Notes: generated by a model not told the origin, from the letters alone. 64,000 bases of DNA from Lingula anatina (GCF_001039355.2 NW_019775624.1:29282-93281); one strand, 5' to 3'; shown: positions 1 to 11,626, counted from the first letter of the stretch. A program made the numbers and translations.

Positions 1-287
1 TGCCCCCCCCCCCCCCCTTTCCAAGCGATCGCCCTTTGGATAAATATGAATCAACATGTCTGTGTGCCATTAAACTCTATAGCTAGCAAAGTAAAAGGTC
101 TATTTTTACACATAAAAAACTCTTTTGCTGGCACATGACCTGACACATATACATGTATATACTTCCTACCAACTAAGTCCACAGATTGATTTCCCACCAG
201 ATATGTTGATAAACTGTATAGTTACCGGTAGCAAATGAAAAGGTCCATTTTTACACATAAAGAACTTCTTTCGGCTGGCCTAAGGCT

Positions 288-498
288 CTATTCCCATAGA
301 TTTTAGATCGATCTATCCCCGCGGGGAGTCTCACTAGATTACTTTCAGATAATCCGACTTAAATGTCCGTCCCGCCTACTACAAGCTGTAAGGGGTTAAT
401 TAACTTTCGTGTCCGTCCGGTTGACAGCTATTTAGCGGGAACCCCCAGGGAGTTAGGTCGATCTAAAGTAGGTCGATCTAATCTATGGAAATGGGGTG
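288..498. mobile_element. Foldback MITE, AGATCGATCT family, copy 1
   Basis: A ~210-bp element begins with ttcccatagattttagatcg and ends with the inverse complement (cgatctaatctatggaaatg). The interior is also near-palindromic around a ttaattaa centre. It has no coding capacity; the short open frame across it is spurious. The same unit, in various states of decay, occurs at eight other places in this window, so it is a dispersed non-autonomous DNA-transposon-like family. No transposase is present to assign a superfamily. Confidence 0.75.
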
Positions 499-1254
499 TA
501 AGACCCGACACATGCTTTCTACCTACTAGGCTCACAGGTTCATTTCCCACCTGATATTCACAGCTATGTCTCTGGCTAATTCATGACACAATTCTCGAAA
601 AACTTCACATAATTAGTGAGAGACATATCAGTCAATATCTAGTATACAAAACCAATATGTGCACGTGGCCCTGTTAGAGGGTAGAAGGTATACCTGACAC
701 ACGAGGTCCGACTACTCACCGTTCCTCCCGACAAAACTCAGAACAAGCAGTACATATAAAACAATACGTTGTGACGATCTCTCCACTAGTCCCTTCGAGA
801 TGTCTCTGAGCCTCATCCTGTGTGTTCTTAAAACCGTTAATACTGATTAATACTGACTGTTGAAGTTTATGTATGTATGTACCAGTAACTCATTGGAAAG
901 TATCCCTTGGCTCACGAGTTCTCAAAGTACGCCCGGACAGCCGGTGTGTTCTTTAACGCGCATATCCATGAATAAAAATTAGAACAGACTTTTAAATGCT
1001 TTAAGTGTTTTTCGTCCCGGATGCAGCTGAGAGAATAGGCCAAGTCTTATACTAATTTAAACAAGAGCTGCACCGTCGTTAAACTGGAAGACCACTGATG
1101 CAGTCACTTCCGCATATTATAGTGGGTCTCGCATGTAAAAGGCATGTTAATGTCCACAGTGTGTCCGTTCGTGACACACTTGGGTACAGGTAACTGTGGT
1201 CAGTTTTCTTAAAAGGCAAGAGAAAAAGACAGCTATCTAAGGGAGCGTTCAGAT

Positions 1255-1485
1255 AAGCCCATCGTGCTAGCTGGATCGATTCAACTGTGTGGGAGATTCT
1301 CCCTAAGTGCAATCACTGTAATTGGTTTAAATGTTTGACACGCCTCCTCGAGTTGCTAGGGGGTAATTAACTAATTAACTAGCTACTCGGTGAGGCATGT
1401 CAGACAATTAAGCAGATTACACTGAATTCAATTTAGCGAGAATCCCCCGCAGATTTAGATCGATCCAGCTGGTAAATTATTTGAA
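1255..1485. mobile_element. Foldback MITE, AGATCGATCT family, diverged copy
   Basis: This is a decayed copy. The central ggggtaattaactaattaac, the flanking gacacgcctcctcgagt / actcggtgaggcatgtcaga inverted halves and the right arm (cccccgcagatttagatcga) are recognisable. The left arm (gctggatcgattc) is eroded. Boundaries are approximate. Confidence 0.55.
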
Positions 1486-2567
1486 TCTGGACACGGTCTG
1501 AGGACTCACCCGCCCCCCCCCCCCCCCCCTCCAAAGAAACTATCTGACTGAGAATACAGAAAAGAAGGTGATTATTCGAGTACGTTAAAAACAAGAGGAC
1601 GCGTGTTCATCTGTTCATCCGATTCACAACACTCCAATGGTGTCTGGGATTTATACAACGTCTTAAATTCCGGGCAGATATGTCTCAGGTATATTTGCAT
1701 GTTGTCGACTAAGCGGAGTATAAATATCTGGGGCATCTAGCTAGTAAAAAGAGGCAGTAGTGACTGTAAATGATATGTATGTATGTATGACTTAAAGTGT
1801 TACGTTCAAAGTTTCTTCATTACCTACTTGAAAAAATGTTAATATAACGGCATCAATAGCAGCTAAGTCACCTATTATATTGCTTTGCATCCATATATAC
1901 GGTAACGTGATACGCCTTCATGTTCCCTTTCGTCTTATAATAAAGATTCTTAAAATATTTCAGGGCATTCCTCCATACTTAATGTAGGCCCAAATAGAGA
2001 AATTTCAATCAAAACAATCTAACATTTATAAATTACATTGAAAATATCATAACTGCAACATCCGATATGTATTTACGAAATTAATATCAGTATTATGTTT
2101 CAAAAATCATGGCCCAGCTTCCCATTTGATAAACAATTTTATTCGAAACACTGTGGACAACAAACCCCCCCCCCACCCCACCCCACCACACCCCCCACCC
2201 CCCAAAAAAAACATTAATTAATTGTGTCCATAACTTTTGTATAAGGATAGTCCCGATGTCATGGCCTTAATACCTGCCCCCCTTTGGAAGACAACCCTCT
2301 ACCAAGGCCACAAGTTGATTCAGTCACCAGATATGTCCCGATATGTCCTCGGATCAGTTAGTCCTCGGATCAACTTGGTTGTGAACGCAGCCTTAGTAGA
2401 CCCTGTGATTGATGTTGTTGTGACAATTATTCCGGATTTATGTTTAAAACATGACATGTTTTAGTCACGAGATGGTGTAAATTAATCAACATGATCTATT
2501 TTAGTGTAAGGAGTCCGCCCCCTTTATTTAACGTCAGCGAACCATACCGAGAAAGTGATAATATAAT

Positions 2568-2604
2568 ATTTTCACATATGTAATATTATTACATATGTGA
2601 AAAT
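2568..2604. repeat. Perfect hairpin, 17-bp arms, 3-bp loop
   Basis: The arm attttcacatatgtaat is followed by att and then by its exact inverse complement. It is AT-rich and lies in non-coding DNA. It could be the core of an eroded foldback element or a cruciform-prone site. No function is evident. Confidence 0.8.
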
Positions 2605-2861
2605 AATAATAATGGGTTAAAATAGGCTTTTTATTGTCTATAGTGTAATGATTATTTAATATACGTGTAAGGCATAAATGCTCTTGGTCGAATCATCACG
2701 CCGCGACACACCTCATAGAAACAATATACTTTTTTACCAATTAAATCATTAAAATAAATTAATAGATGATAAATGCGGTGAATTCATTGTGGTTGGTGTG
2801 ACATGTGAAAATGCAATATGCCTTCGCCAACGGAACGAACTCTCCCAGCCATTATACTCTC

Positions 2862-2864
<3 letters not shown>

Positions 2865-2907
<43 letters not shown>
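2865..2907. repeat. (CT)n microsatellite
   Basis: Uninterrupted CT dinucleotide tract of about 43 bp. Confidence 0.95.
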
Positions 2908-2909
<2 letters not shown>

Positions 2910-3336
2910 CATAGTTCTATGTGAGACTAAAGTTCGTATTAACTTGCTAAATTAGTTCTAGTGTTTGGTGTTTTATTTGTTTGTTCATTTTTTTCTTTTT
3001 TTAAGCAATGCATTTACTTTTAACAATATCATCAAGATAATGAAGACTAGTGCAAACAAAACGTTTTTTTCGTCTGAGAGATTATAATGACAGGCAGCAC
3101 GTTCATTTTGGAGGATTTTGAAAACATGATTTTGACTAACCATAAAAGATATTTACTTAGTAAGTAAAAAATGTTCAATCGGTTTTTAATGTAACTAAAT
3201 TGCCTTTGCGAATGGGCACTACCTCACACAAAATAACCCTGGAAACAGCGAGAGAAAATCTCAATTTAGAAAACAGCGAAGGTTAAATGCCGCGATTTTC
3301 TAGGACCAACCTACTGAAATTGAACACAACAATAGC

Positions 3337-3681
3337 TTAAAGGGATAATAACTCTTCGTATGAGATCTGTATTTCACAATAAAAACATTGTGAATAACTC
3401 ATAGAAATATAATATATCCTGTTTTACCACAAAAACGGCAGTTATAGCTATTATTCTGATATCTGAGCTTGTCTTTAGACCACGTGACCTCCATTGATGG
3501 CTATACTCTGTTAAAATCTCTTAAGAGATTTTAACAAAAAACCAAACTTTTTAGAAAAAAACCAGGGACTAACTTTGAATGTAAAAATGGATTCATTAAC
3601 CATTGGTAAGTATGGGAAAATTGTTGTTTACTCCAGGAAAATTCATTTTTTGACCGAAACGAAGAGTTATTATCCCTTTAA
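3337..3681. mobile_element. Foldback MITE, TTAAAGGG family, copy 1 (full length)
   Basis: The ~345-bp element has terminal inverted repeats TTAAAGGGATAATAACTCTT at the left and the inverse complement (gaagagttattatccctttaa) at the right. A 26-bp perfect palindrome lies near its middle (about 3509-3534). A second full-length copy lies at 10973-11318 in the opposite orientation, with most of the interior shared. The element is non-coding. Its target-site duplication is not clear. Confidence 0.85.
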
Positions 3682-5197
3682 CTGTAACAAAAAAAAAAAA
3701 AAAAAATAGCGAGTGATTGCTTGACGAAACCGGCTCCAGCTCCACTATCGCATTGCCTTTATCCTGTCCTGTAATCTCGCACGCGCATTTAAAGTCAAAT
3801 AAAGCAATCGGTGTTGATGTGAATAGGGTTTTCAATCACAATACGATAGCTCTTGTGTGGCGAAGGCGCTCACCCGTGTGTGTATTTGTGTGTGACTTTA
3901 AGCTTAGCTGCTATAGAAAAACAGCCGTGAGAACAAACTGTTCCGGTTTTAAGGCACCTTGCAATGCGGGCACTTATGTTTTGTATTTACACACACACTT
4001 ACATGTACTAGTACGACCAAATACTGGACATAGAGAACTAGTATACTAAGTCACAGTAGAGAAGAATATAGGGTGACCAGTCAAATAGAAGAGAGGTCAT
4101 TAATACTTCCTCAAGCTGCGGTCAGATCTTCGAATGGACCCTGAATGGCGATGACGGTAATCGCACTTGCGGATGAAATAACCCACTCTGATTTGACAGT
4201 ACTGTTTTAGTAAGGGAAGTGAGTGCGGATGAAATAAACCACTTTGATTTGATAGTTCGGTTTTAGTAAGGTAGGTGAGTTAAATTGTACACTCGTAATG
4301 CTAAGACTGGAGCACCAAGCCGCACCGCATTTAGTTTATTAAAAGCCACACCTAGAACCTGGAGTTAACAAAACCTTTTTCGTCTGACGTCGAGCGTATA
4401 CAGGGTCGTCACAAAGAGCTTCACGAATCTTCGGATAAACCTTTTGTTAAACCCATCAGTGATGTCTATATATAGCACCTTTCTCATTATTTGCTTTTCT
4501 ATTTACCTCTGCTAGCGACTAGTGATGTTTTCAACGGGATGGGCGGGTCTCTCAATAAGTGAACAAAATATCTAAAAAAAAAAAAAAGAACGGTACAAAA
4601 AAGTTATTCACAACTTAAGGTGGCATTTTCAGGATAGTTATTTAGGGGGAAAGAAATAAGGAAAACGGAGAGGGCGGAGAGAAAAAATGGATGCCCCCCC
4701 CCCCCCACACCTTTCTAACTTCTTAACCCTGAATAGAGATTCATGCTTATACACAACCCTCTACTAGAGCCACAGAGGAAATTTTGTGCAAAGAATCCGG
4801 GTCTCCAAATATTTTATGAATATTTTTTTCTTTTTCTTGGTGGAGGTCTTCGCTCTTGGAACGCTCTCCAGTTAGTATGGTTTTCTTTTCATCGTCATTT
4901 TCCGTTGCTGTGTACCCTGCGTTTCACAAATCCCTGTTAACTCACCTCTTCAGTGTATTAATACAAGAAACTCAGGGTGCTTCTTTCTCTGTAATAAGCA
5001 ACCACACGCCAGCGTTTCTGCGTGTCATTAAAAAGGGCGCCTTGAGCAAATAGTCTTAACTCAGAGGTACAATGAAATTGAAATTTAACCAGGTGTGCCG
5101 TATCAGCATACCTGGGTTGTGTGTACATAATGACAAATGGCGTCGCTCATTAGAAGGCAATGGGAAAATTAACATGGATCGGGGTTACCCTCTACCA

Positions 5198-5198
<1 letters not shown>

Positions 5199-5249
<51 letters not shown>
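5199..5249. repeat. (ATT)n microsatellite
   Basis: About 17 uninterrupted copies of the trinucleotide. Confidence 0.95.
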
Positions 5250-5946
5250 GGGCATTTTCTCAGGTACAGAGAATAACCGTGAATTTAACCAGAGACATAT
5301 CTGTGAATATCTAGTAAAAAATCAATCTGTGTTCCTGGTAGAGGGTAGGTTGGGGTGGTTTTAGAGGGGTGGGGTTGGGGTGGAGTGAAGTGACGCGGGA
5401 GGTGGGGGGGGGGGGGGCTGTTGAACGTGATACCGAACCTCCCCAGCTCCGTCATTCCATCCAAACATGCTTTGTTTCCACATGGCTTGCACTGGAACAT
5501 GCATGTTTTGTTAACAGTTGCCTTAATGCTAGCTCTTTATTGCTACAAACTTAATATTGGGATGTCACAATTCGAATAGACTTTTCTTCACATCTCTCAT
5601 CAAATAAATGGCAAATATTATTATATATCAGTTTATGAATAAGCGCACACATGTGAGTGATATCTACAGATATGCCAGAGTAATTAATCACATAGGCCTA
5701 TCACGTAACACATGTAGTAGGTAGGCCTACAGTTGTGCATCATGGGATCAAGATTGAAACCTCTTCTTTAATTAGTTTTTTTTTAATTTTAGGAATTTTA
5801 TACCTGATAATTTAAAGGTAAATATGATCACATTTGTCTATAAACACCATATTACGATTTTTTTTTTCATTGCAGATTTTAAACCAAAGACATAACGTTA
5901 CTGGTCATAACAGTAGCCTACTGGCCAGTACTAAACAGACACTGGT

Positions 5947-6477
5947 ATGTCCACCCAACCGCCAAACGAAAGACACCCGGATGCAGATGAAGACGACACT
6001 GGCGATGACGCCGTCCCAGGACCGTCCAACTCCGACCCGGAGGCGAGTTCGAGTACTGATAACAAAGGTAAAGGAAAAGGTAAAGGGACGAAAAAGCCAT
6101 ACGATGGAACGACCACTCTAGAGAACTTTGAGCCCTCAACTTACACCGATAAACACAGCAAATTCAAAGTAAATGATTACGGCACAGATTTTGAAATAAG
6201 ACAGTACGATCCGAACGAAAGACCGGAGAAATATAAGCGACCCCAGCCCCAACCCCAGGACACAGCGGAAGATGTAGCGGAGGATGGGGCGGGAGTGACG
6301 TCAGGGTCAACGGAACCGGAAGCGACCTCCAGTGACGTCAGACCTGTGGCGGTGGCAGTGCCCCGGCCTAAGCCAGCTGTGCAAGAGCGAATTATTCATA
6401 AGAAAACGAAGGACAGTATATCTAAAAGTATAAGGAAATTTAGGTATCCGAAAGTCGTTGACGAGTGCCCGTTCTGA
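5947..6477 (+). CDS. Hypothetical 176-aa protein with QYDPNE motif (paralogue of the gene at 9325)
   Basis: The open frame sits in an exon that starts after a good acceptor (tttttttttcattgcag, exon from 5876). The first in-frame ATG is at 5947 and the TGA ends at 6477. The 176-residue product is hydrophilic. Residues ~10-45 are acidic and Ser/Asp-rich, followed by a GKGKGKG run and then YGTDFEIRQYDPNERP (~residues 77-92). A low-complexity PQPQPQ and acidic stretch follows, and a basic tail ends KFRYPKVVDECPF. I do not recognise the family, and no signal peptide or membrane segment is visible. The gene 2.8 kb downstream shares the YxT[DN]FxxxQY[DN]P[ND]ExRP motif, which argues that both are real and related. 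A 5' untranslated exon must lie upstream and I could not locate it. Confidence 0.65.
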   Translation: MSTQPPNERHPDADEDDTGDDAVPGPSNSDPEASSSTDNKGKGKGKGTKKPYDGTTTLENFEPSTYTDKHSKFKVNDYGTDFEIRQYDPNERPEKYKRPQPQPQDTAEDVAEDGAGVTSGSTEPEATSSDVRPVAVAVPRPKPAVQERIIHKKTKDSISKSIRKFRYPKVVDECPF

Positions 6478-6832
6478 GCTGATCCAAAGTAAAACAGTGG
6501 GAGTGGATTCAGGGGATACACTGCTGAAACGTAATTCTTTAGCTGTTGTACCCCACCCCCACCCCCCACCCCCCAAAAAAAAGGGGGGAGAGAAGAAAGA
6601 AACACAATTGAAGCGAAAATTGGGGGGGAGAGAAGAAAGAAACACAATTGAAGCGAGACAAAAAACGGTTTTAGCACTCCTGTGCATTCCACAGTAACAT
6701 TGCCCTCCTTTAATATTTTATATTTGTGGAGACAAGCGAGTCATTTATTTTTCAAATCTTAGGCATCCCCTACTTCTAATATTAGTAAAACTAAGGGTTC
6801 TCCGATAAACTGTTCCAAACTGCATGACGGCA

Positions 6833-6867
<35 letters not shown>

Positions 6868-7985
6868 GGGAGGGGGCAAATTTTTGCAACCATGGGCCCC
6901 AGAGTTTCTCTCTCGCTTATTTTTTTTCTTTCTTTGTTTTCCTCTTTTTCGGTGTAAGGATGATGGAGATTGGATTTTCTCATGGTACCAGAGCTTATTG
7001 GTACTTTGGAAATGTTTTCTCATTAGATATCAGCTTAATTATTTTTTTCTTCTTCCAATTTAAAATGCTAATTTGAGGATTATATCTAAAATAAATTAGT
7101 TTATATAATGTAGGCTATATTTACGGAATGGTAATTTCAAAAATCAAAATTATACGATTATTGTATACTGTACGTGTACATGTATATATAAAATGCGGAA
7201 ATATGCTATTTTCATATGTGCCATATTGAATGACATTAATGTTTTTTCTTTTTTTTTTCTTTTTTATTATTATTATTATTTATTTATTTTTTTTGTGCAT
7301 TGAAGATTTGTTTATATATTTTCTAAAAATATATGGATATGCATGGTGATATTACCCATGCATTAAAGTGAGATGTCATCGGAGGAAAAAAAGTGTTGAG
7401 ATGATATCCGAATGGTGTCTAAAATCAAATATCTTAAATAATAATCATGCGTCATGCGTTAGATGATTATATCATTTGTCAAAAAAAAACTAAAATCTTA
7501 CACAAATATTTTGCTGTCTTTGTGTGTTTGATATATCGAAATTACATCAATAATATAAACGTTTTCAAGAAAAGAACTGCACAGTATACATGTAGGCTGC
7601 AGGATGGCCTAGTGAATAAAAACGTTTTTATTTTCTCGGATGCTTTATTTGATTTTTATGAGTAAGAAAACAAATCTGAATCCAAAACAAAATCTACAAC
7701 ACTCGCCTTAATTATTTATTATCAAGTCAATCAATTCATTTTGGGTCAAAACTAAACCACTGATTTTTGTCTTTTATTTTATCGGCGTGTCTACAACTAG
7801 CGACACAATCGTCAAAATACCCAATCATACATGTACAAACACTAGCTATCTCCAGGCACCGCCAAACAATCAGAAAGTGATTAATTCTGAAAAGTGTTTA
7901 AGTTGTCTGTTTTTAGCCAACTGCGTTGATAACTATACAACCAAACATATAAATTTGCTACAGTCCGTCGTCTCCATAATAAACT

Positions 7986-8012
7986 ATGGACTTAACTGAT
8001 TCAACGTCACAG
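7986..8012 (+). other. Possible 5' leader exon / upstream ORF start for the gene at 9325
   Basis: ATG at 7986 opens nine codons that end exactly at a strong donor (cacag|gtaagttg). Splicing to the acceptor at 9264 would continue in a different frame from the 227-aa ORF. That frame runs 29 more codons and stops just after the main ATG at 9325. If used, this would be an overlapping upstream ORF of 38 codons, not the N-terminus of the main protein. It rests on a splice-site match only. Confidence 0.25.
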
Positions 8013-9109
8013 GTAAGTTGTTTAGATAGGATTCGAATACAATCAAACGCCCTTTAATGGTCCTTGATTTAAATATGAAAGGACTACGTAAGCAAACAAA
8101 CAAAAGTGGACGACCGATTGTGGCACCCCCTAGAGTTCAGTCTCTCACGTAAACAAGAGTGCCCCGAACTTTTAATGTAGCAACCACAGCGCCATCTAGG
8201 CTTTAATCGATTAGGTTAGAGACCTCGTGTAGTAGTTGTTGTTGCCGTTGCATGGAGACGGTACACAATTTAATAACAAGTCATTGGGAGGTATTATAAG
8301 CAAGTGAGGCATGTGGTGTGATGTTTTGAGTCGAGGTGATTGACCGGGAGAGAGCTAGGAATACTTGAAGTACGGACATATTTTTCTATTATTTCACATA
8401 CTGAATTACATTGAGAAGAAGTGAGCTAATTTAATTACATTTTAAGGTAGGTACATGTACTTCGCGTGTTTTAAGATATAGGGTTTTGTATTCATTCATT
8501 CATTCATTCATTCATTCAATCATCCTTCGCCGGTGTTTTCAGATGTTGTTATTTTCCCATCATAAAAATGTTTTTTTTTTTAAATGTTATAGGCTTAGGT
8601 ACTGCATGCCGTACAGCACCAAAACGATTTAAAGCAACTAAAATTCCGACAAATGAGAATTGAAAAGTTATTTTGCGCTGTAGCGGAGATAATAATAATA
8701 TAATTATAAATAAACCATAACAAAATAAAGGCATTGTCAGGCAACTGCCCCTCCCTCTATATCAGCCTACGGATACCCAGTATACAATTCGTATCAAAAG
8801 GCTTATAAGTAGGCCTACCATATACTGTATTGTGTACTAGTACAGTAAAACCTTGCGAAAATTTAAAAATCGAAAACCGGTTTACAGATAGTTTTTACCA
8901 ACGGCTTTGGATAGGGAATACCGGTACCTCACTGATATAGGGAAAATTACTGTAATTTTCAGATTTCCCCTTTTATATAGATTGTGTGCCTTTAACGTTA
9001 TCTTTATTGATCCCACAGATAAATATTGCGTGAAACCAGCCGGCCAGTTTGGTGTTACTGGGACAACCAATCAATATGGGTGATACGGGTTAATTGGCTT
9101 ATGTTTTGA

Positions 9110-9149
9110 CGTTGTTTTCAGTTGACCAGGTCACTGAAACCAAAGCACA
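9110..9149. repeat. 40-bp inverted repeat partner of 16541-16579
   Basis: The sequence around gttgaccaggtcactgaaac recurs as its inverse complement at 16541-16579 with one or two differences. It lies ~115 bp upstream of the exon at 9264. It may be a relic of a dispersed repeat. Confidence 0.6.
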
Positions 9150-9324
9150 TGCTAAGTTATTTCACTAGCAGGTGCCTGATAGTAACATTACATGCACATT
9201 AGGCTTTTCCAAAAATATGTGTAAGCTTGTCGTTTAATTCTAATTCATTTTTCTCTTTTTCAGAAAGTTGTTGAGTCTCAATTACACATTCAGCAGATCG
9301 TCAGACTACTTGAAACAGTTGAGA

Positions 9325-10008
9325 ATGTGCAAGACTGGAGAAAACATGAATGATTCCGAGACGGCTAGCCTAGTGACTAGTCCAGTACGTCCTGTGACCG
9401 CAAAAGCCCCGGCCAAGAAAGAATTAACCCTGCCTGAAAAACAAGACAAAGTGAAGGCCTACGCCCCAAAATCGAGTTGGCAGCCGCCTAAACCGTACAC
9501 AACAAATTTCAAACTGTACCAGTATAATCCTGACGAGGCCCGCCCTCAGTCTAGGGCATCAACACCAGGTCAGAGGTCACGACCTCAGTCACATGTTCGG
9601 GTCACGAGATCACAGAGTTGTGACGTGTTGTCACGCGCCAGTGCCATCAGTGGGAGTGAAATGAGCCTCAAGGAATTATCCACTCAGGACAATTTGGTGG
9701 TCTCCACGGAGTTGCCCGGCAATAAAAGTGGCAATAAAGTTTCCTCAAAGGGACTCGTGAAGGGACTTAAGCGTCGCATGAGAAAACTAAAGCCAAAGAA
9801 GGTTTCCTGCAAAAATGACTACAGTAAACCCATTATGGAGACCAGTTTTACCACAAGTCTTCCTCACGAAAACTCCTTTGACAATTCCTCATTTGAGGAG
9901 GATAATGACGAGGAAGAGGAAGTTGCGGTAGTTGAGATTCTCACAACACAATCAGACACTACTGATCCTTGCCAGAACAGTCGGTGGTGCGAGGGATTGG
10001 CTTTTTAA
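9325..10008 (+). CDS. Hypothetical 227-aa protein with QYNPDE motif (paralogue of the gene at 5947)
   Basis: The exon begins at 9264 after a pyrimidine-rich acceptor (tctctttttcag). The first in-frame ATG is 9325 and TAA ends at 10008. The frame is also open back to the splice site without an ATG, so a 5' exon could add residues if its phase fits. The product is Ser/Pro/Lys-rich. YTTNFKLYQYNPDEARP lies near residues 58-74. It is followed by an Arg/Ser-Pro region (QSRASTPGQRSRPQS), a basic patch (KGLKRRMRKLKPKK) and an acidic run (EEDNDEEEEVAVVE). The last residues are SRWCEGLAF. No membrane segment is seen. The family is unknown to me. The shared motif with the upstream gene is the best evidence for its reality. 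An AATAAA lies at 10341-10346. Confidence 0.65.
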   Translation: MCKTGENMNDSETASLVTSPVRPVTAKAPAKKELTLPEKQDKVKAYAPKSSWQPPKPYTTNFKLYQYNPDEARPQSRASTPGQRSRPQSHVRVTRSQSCDVLSRASAISGSEMSLKELSTQDNLVVSTELPGNKSGNKVSSKGLVKGLKRRMRKLKPKKVSCKNDYSKPIMETSFTTSLPHENSFDNSSFEEDNDEEEEVAVVEILTTQSDTTDPCQNSRWCEGLAF

Positions 10009-10162
10009 TAATTTTTTTAAATATATTTTTATCGCTGTAGTATATATAACTACTAGCGAATGTTACAAAAATGACGATACTTATTGAAATATAATGAAAA
10101 CAAGTGTATTGCAGTGAAGTTTTTGGCAAGTTTGGGTTGCTTGTGCGTGCAGGCATACAAGT

Positions 10163-10165
<3 letters not shown>

Positions 10166-10195
<30 letters not shown>
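10166..10195. repeat. (TG)n microsatellite with GA tail
   Basis: TG dinucleotide tract running into gagagtgagagagagaga. Confidence 0.95.
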
Positions 10196-10197
<2 letters not shown>

Positions 10198-10340
10198 AGT
10201 GAGAGAGAGAGACGGTACACAGGCTCGTATACGTACATGCAAGTGAGGCAAAGTAATTTTTAGAAGAAAAAAACTATAACTTCCACTTTTGTTATCCCAT
10301 TGATAGGGGGATTGTTTCTGATACTTACGCTTAATCAGGG

Positions 10341-10346
10341 AATAAA
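10341..10346 (+). terminator. Candidate poly(A) signal AATAAA for the gene at 9325
   Basis: Canonical hexamer 333 bp after the stop codon, followed within 40 bp by a TG/T-rich stretch (gttgtgtgcctttttattttc). No competing hexamer was noted nearer the stop. Confidence 0.4.
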
Positions 10347-10633
10347 TCAGTTTCCAATCTATGTTCAAATCTCAGTTGTGTGCCTTTTTATTTTCTCTTG
10401 GGTTTAAAGGTAAAGAAAAATATTGCTTTAAAGAATCGTGCCAAAATATCATAGCACTTTTTTTTGCCTATTTGTAGGAGCAACATTGATAACTCAAACA
10501 CTGGTAAACGGTGATAAAAATTAAACTGTATTTGCCGTATATAATGAGGGAAATTCGAGATCTACCACAAAAAATACGAAAGTACGATGGCCCCTGTACA
10601 CACCTGTCTGTCTTGTATGGCAGAATTTATGGG

Positions 10634-10844
10634 CGTATTCCCAGAGCTTTTAGATCGATCTATCCCCGCAGGGAGTCTCACTAGATAACTGTCAGATAAT
10701 CCGGCTTAAATGTCCGTCCCGCCTACTACAAGCTGTAAGGGGGTAATTAACATTCGTGCCCGCTCGGCTGACATCTATTTAGCGTGAACCCCCAGGGAGT
10801 TAGGTTGATCTAAAGTAGATCGATCTAATCTCTGGGAATGGGGT
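10634..10844. mobile_element. Foldback MITE, AGATCGATCT family, well-preserved copy
   Basis: Terminal arms attcccagagcttttagatc and gatctaatctctgggaatgg are inverse complements. The interior closely matches copy 1 at 288-498 over its whole length, including the centre ggtaattaac and the phrase cgtcccgcctactacaagct. This pair defines the ~210-bp unit length. Confidence 0.85.
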
Positions 10845-10972
10845 CTATGTCACAAAATAACCTGGAGTTTGTTCCTATATGGTTTATGTCCAATGCAACA
10901 TATGGAAAACACTCTCTTCTCAACAAAGAAACACTCGAAAACAAAATACAACACGGCTGGAGGGACTACATG

Positions 10973-11318
10973 TTAAAGGGATAATAACTCTTCGTTTTGG
11001 CCAAAAAATGAATTTTCCTGGAGTAAACGACAATTTTCCCATACTTACCAATGGTTAATGAATCCATTTTTACATTCAAAGTTAGTCCCTGGTTTTTTTT
11101 CTAAAAAGTTTGGTTTTTTGATAAAATCTCATAAGAGATTTTAACAGAGTATAGCCATCAATGGAGGTCACGTGGTCTAAAGACAAGCTCATATATCAGA
11201 ATAATAGCTATAACTGCTGTTTTTGTGGTAAAACAGAATATATTATATTTCTGTGAGTTATTCACAATGTTTTTATTGTGAAATATAGATCTCATACGAA
11301 GAGTTATTATCCCTTTAA
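10973..11318. mobile_element. Foldback MITE, TTAAAGGG family, copy 2 (full length)
   Basis: Bounded by ttaaagggataataactctt and its inverse complement, inverted relative to the copy at 3337. It may be flanked by a short direct repeat (atg on both sides); this is tentative. Interior phrases such as acttaccaatggttaatgaa and ggaggtcacgtggtctaaag are shared between the copies. Confidence 0.85.
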
Positions 11319-11623
11319 ATGAGACCTTTCTTTCTTTCTTAGGCGAAAAACAGTGTTATGAAGTTTGTTCCTGTTTTTTTAATTGTAACAAAATATGGAG
11401 AACACTCGCTCCTCAACTTAGTAATTTGAACACGGAGTAGTTGTTGAAGGATGATTGCGTCTTAAAAAATGTAAATTGTCTTGAAAATTGCGTTAGATGC
11501 ACTTTGGGCAAAAAATGCGTTAGATGCGCTTTGTGCGTTTCACAGTCGGCTGTCGTGCTTAAAAAGTCTAAAATAATAAATAAATATCTAAGCAATAACC
11601 CCCATACAGTTCAAATTAAGAGA

Positions 11624-11626
<3 letters not shown>

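Larger units (their letters stand above)
1..5875. other. Gene-free 5' region with foldback elements and simple repeats
   Basis: No open frame here has exon-like composition with splice sites that I can support. The stretch holds two copies of the AGATCGATCT foldback family, one full TTAAAGGG foldback element, a CT microsatellite, an ATT microsatellite, several poly-C/poly-G runs and a 17-bp-arm hairpin at 2568-2604. A segment at about 2320-2416 ends in a motif (ttgtgaacgcagcc) that also ends foldback elements near 12555 and 39853, so it is probably a degraded relative. The sequence just before 5876 is a pyrimidine tract leading to the acceptor of the first gene. Confidence 0.6.
6478..9263. 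other. Intergenic / 5' leader region between the two QYDPNE-motif genes
   Basis: This stretch holds the 3' flank of the first gene (AATAAA at about 7089), long A and T homopolymers, a tandem copy of a 29-bp purine-rich phrase at about 6580-6658 (ggggagagaagaaagaaaca repeated), a short CATT repeat (8491-8518), and a possible leader exon at 7986-8012. No other gene is supported. Confidence 0.5.

Noticed and set aside
363-554. 63-codon ORF
   Set aside because: It lies inside a palindromic MITE copy.
3717-4049. 110-codon plus-strand ORF
   Set aside because: It has no ATG at its start, an odd composition and no splice context, and it lies beside a foldback element.
8240-8275. RFX X-box-like sequence (gttgccgttgcatggagac)
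   Set aside because: The half-site spacing does not fit the consensus, and a single weak match is expected by chance.
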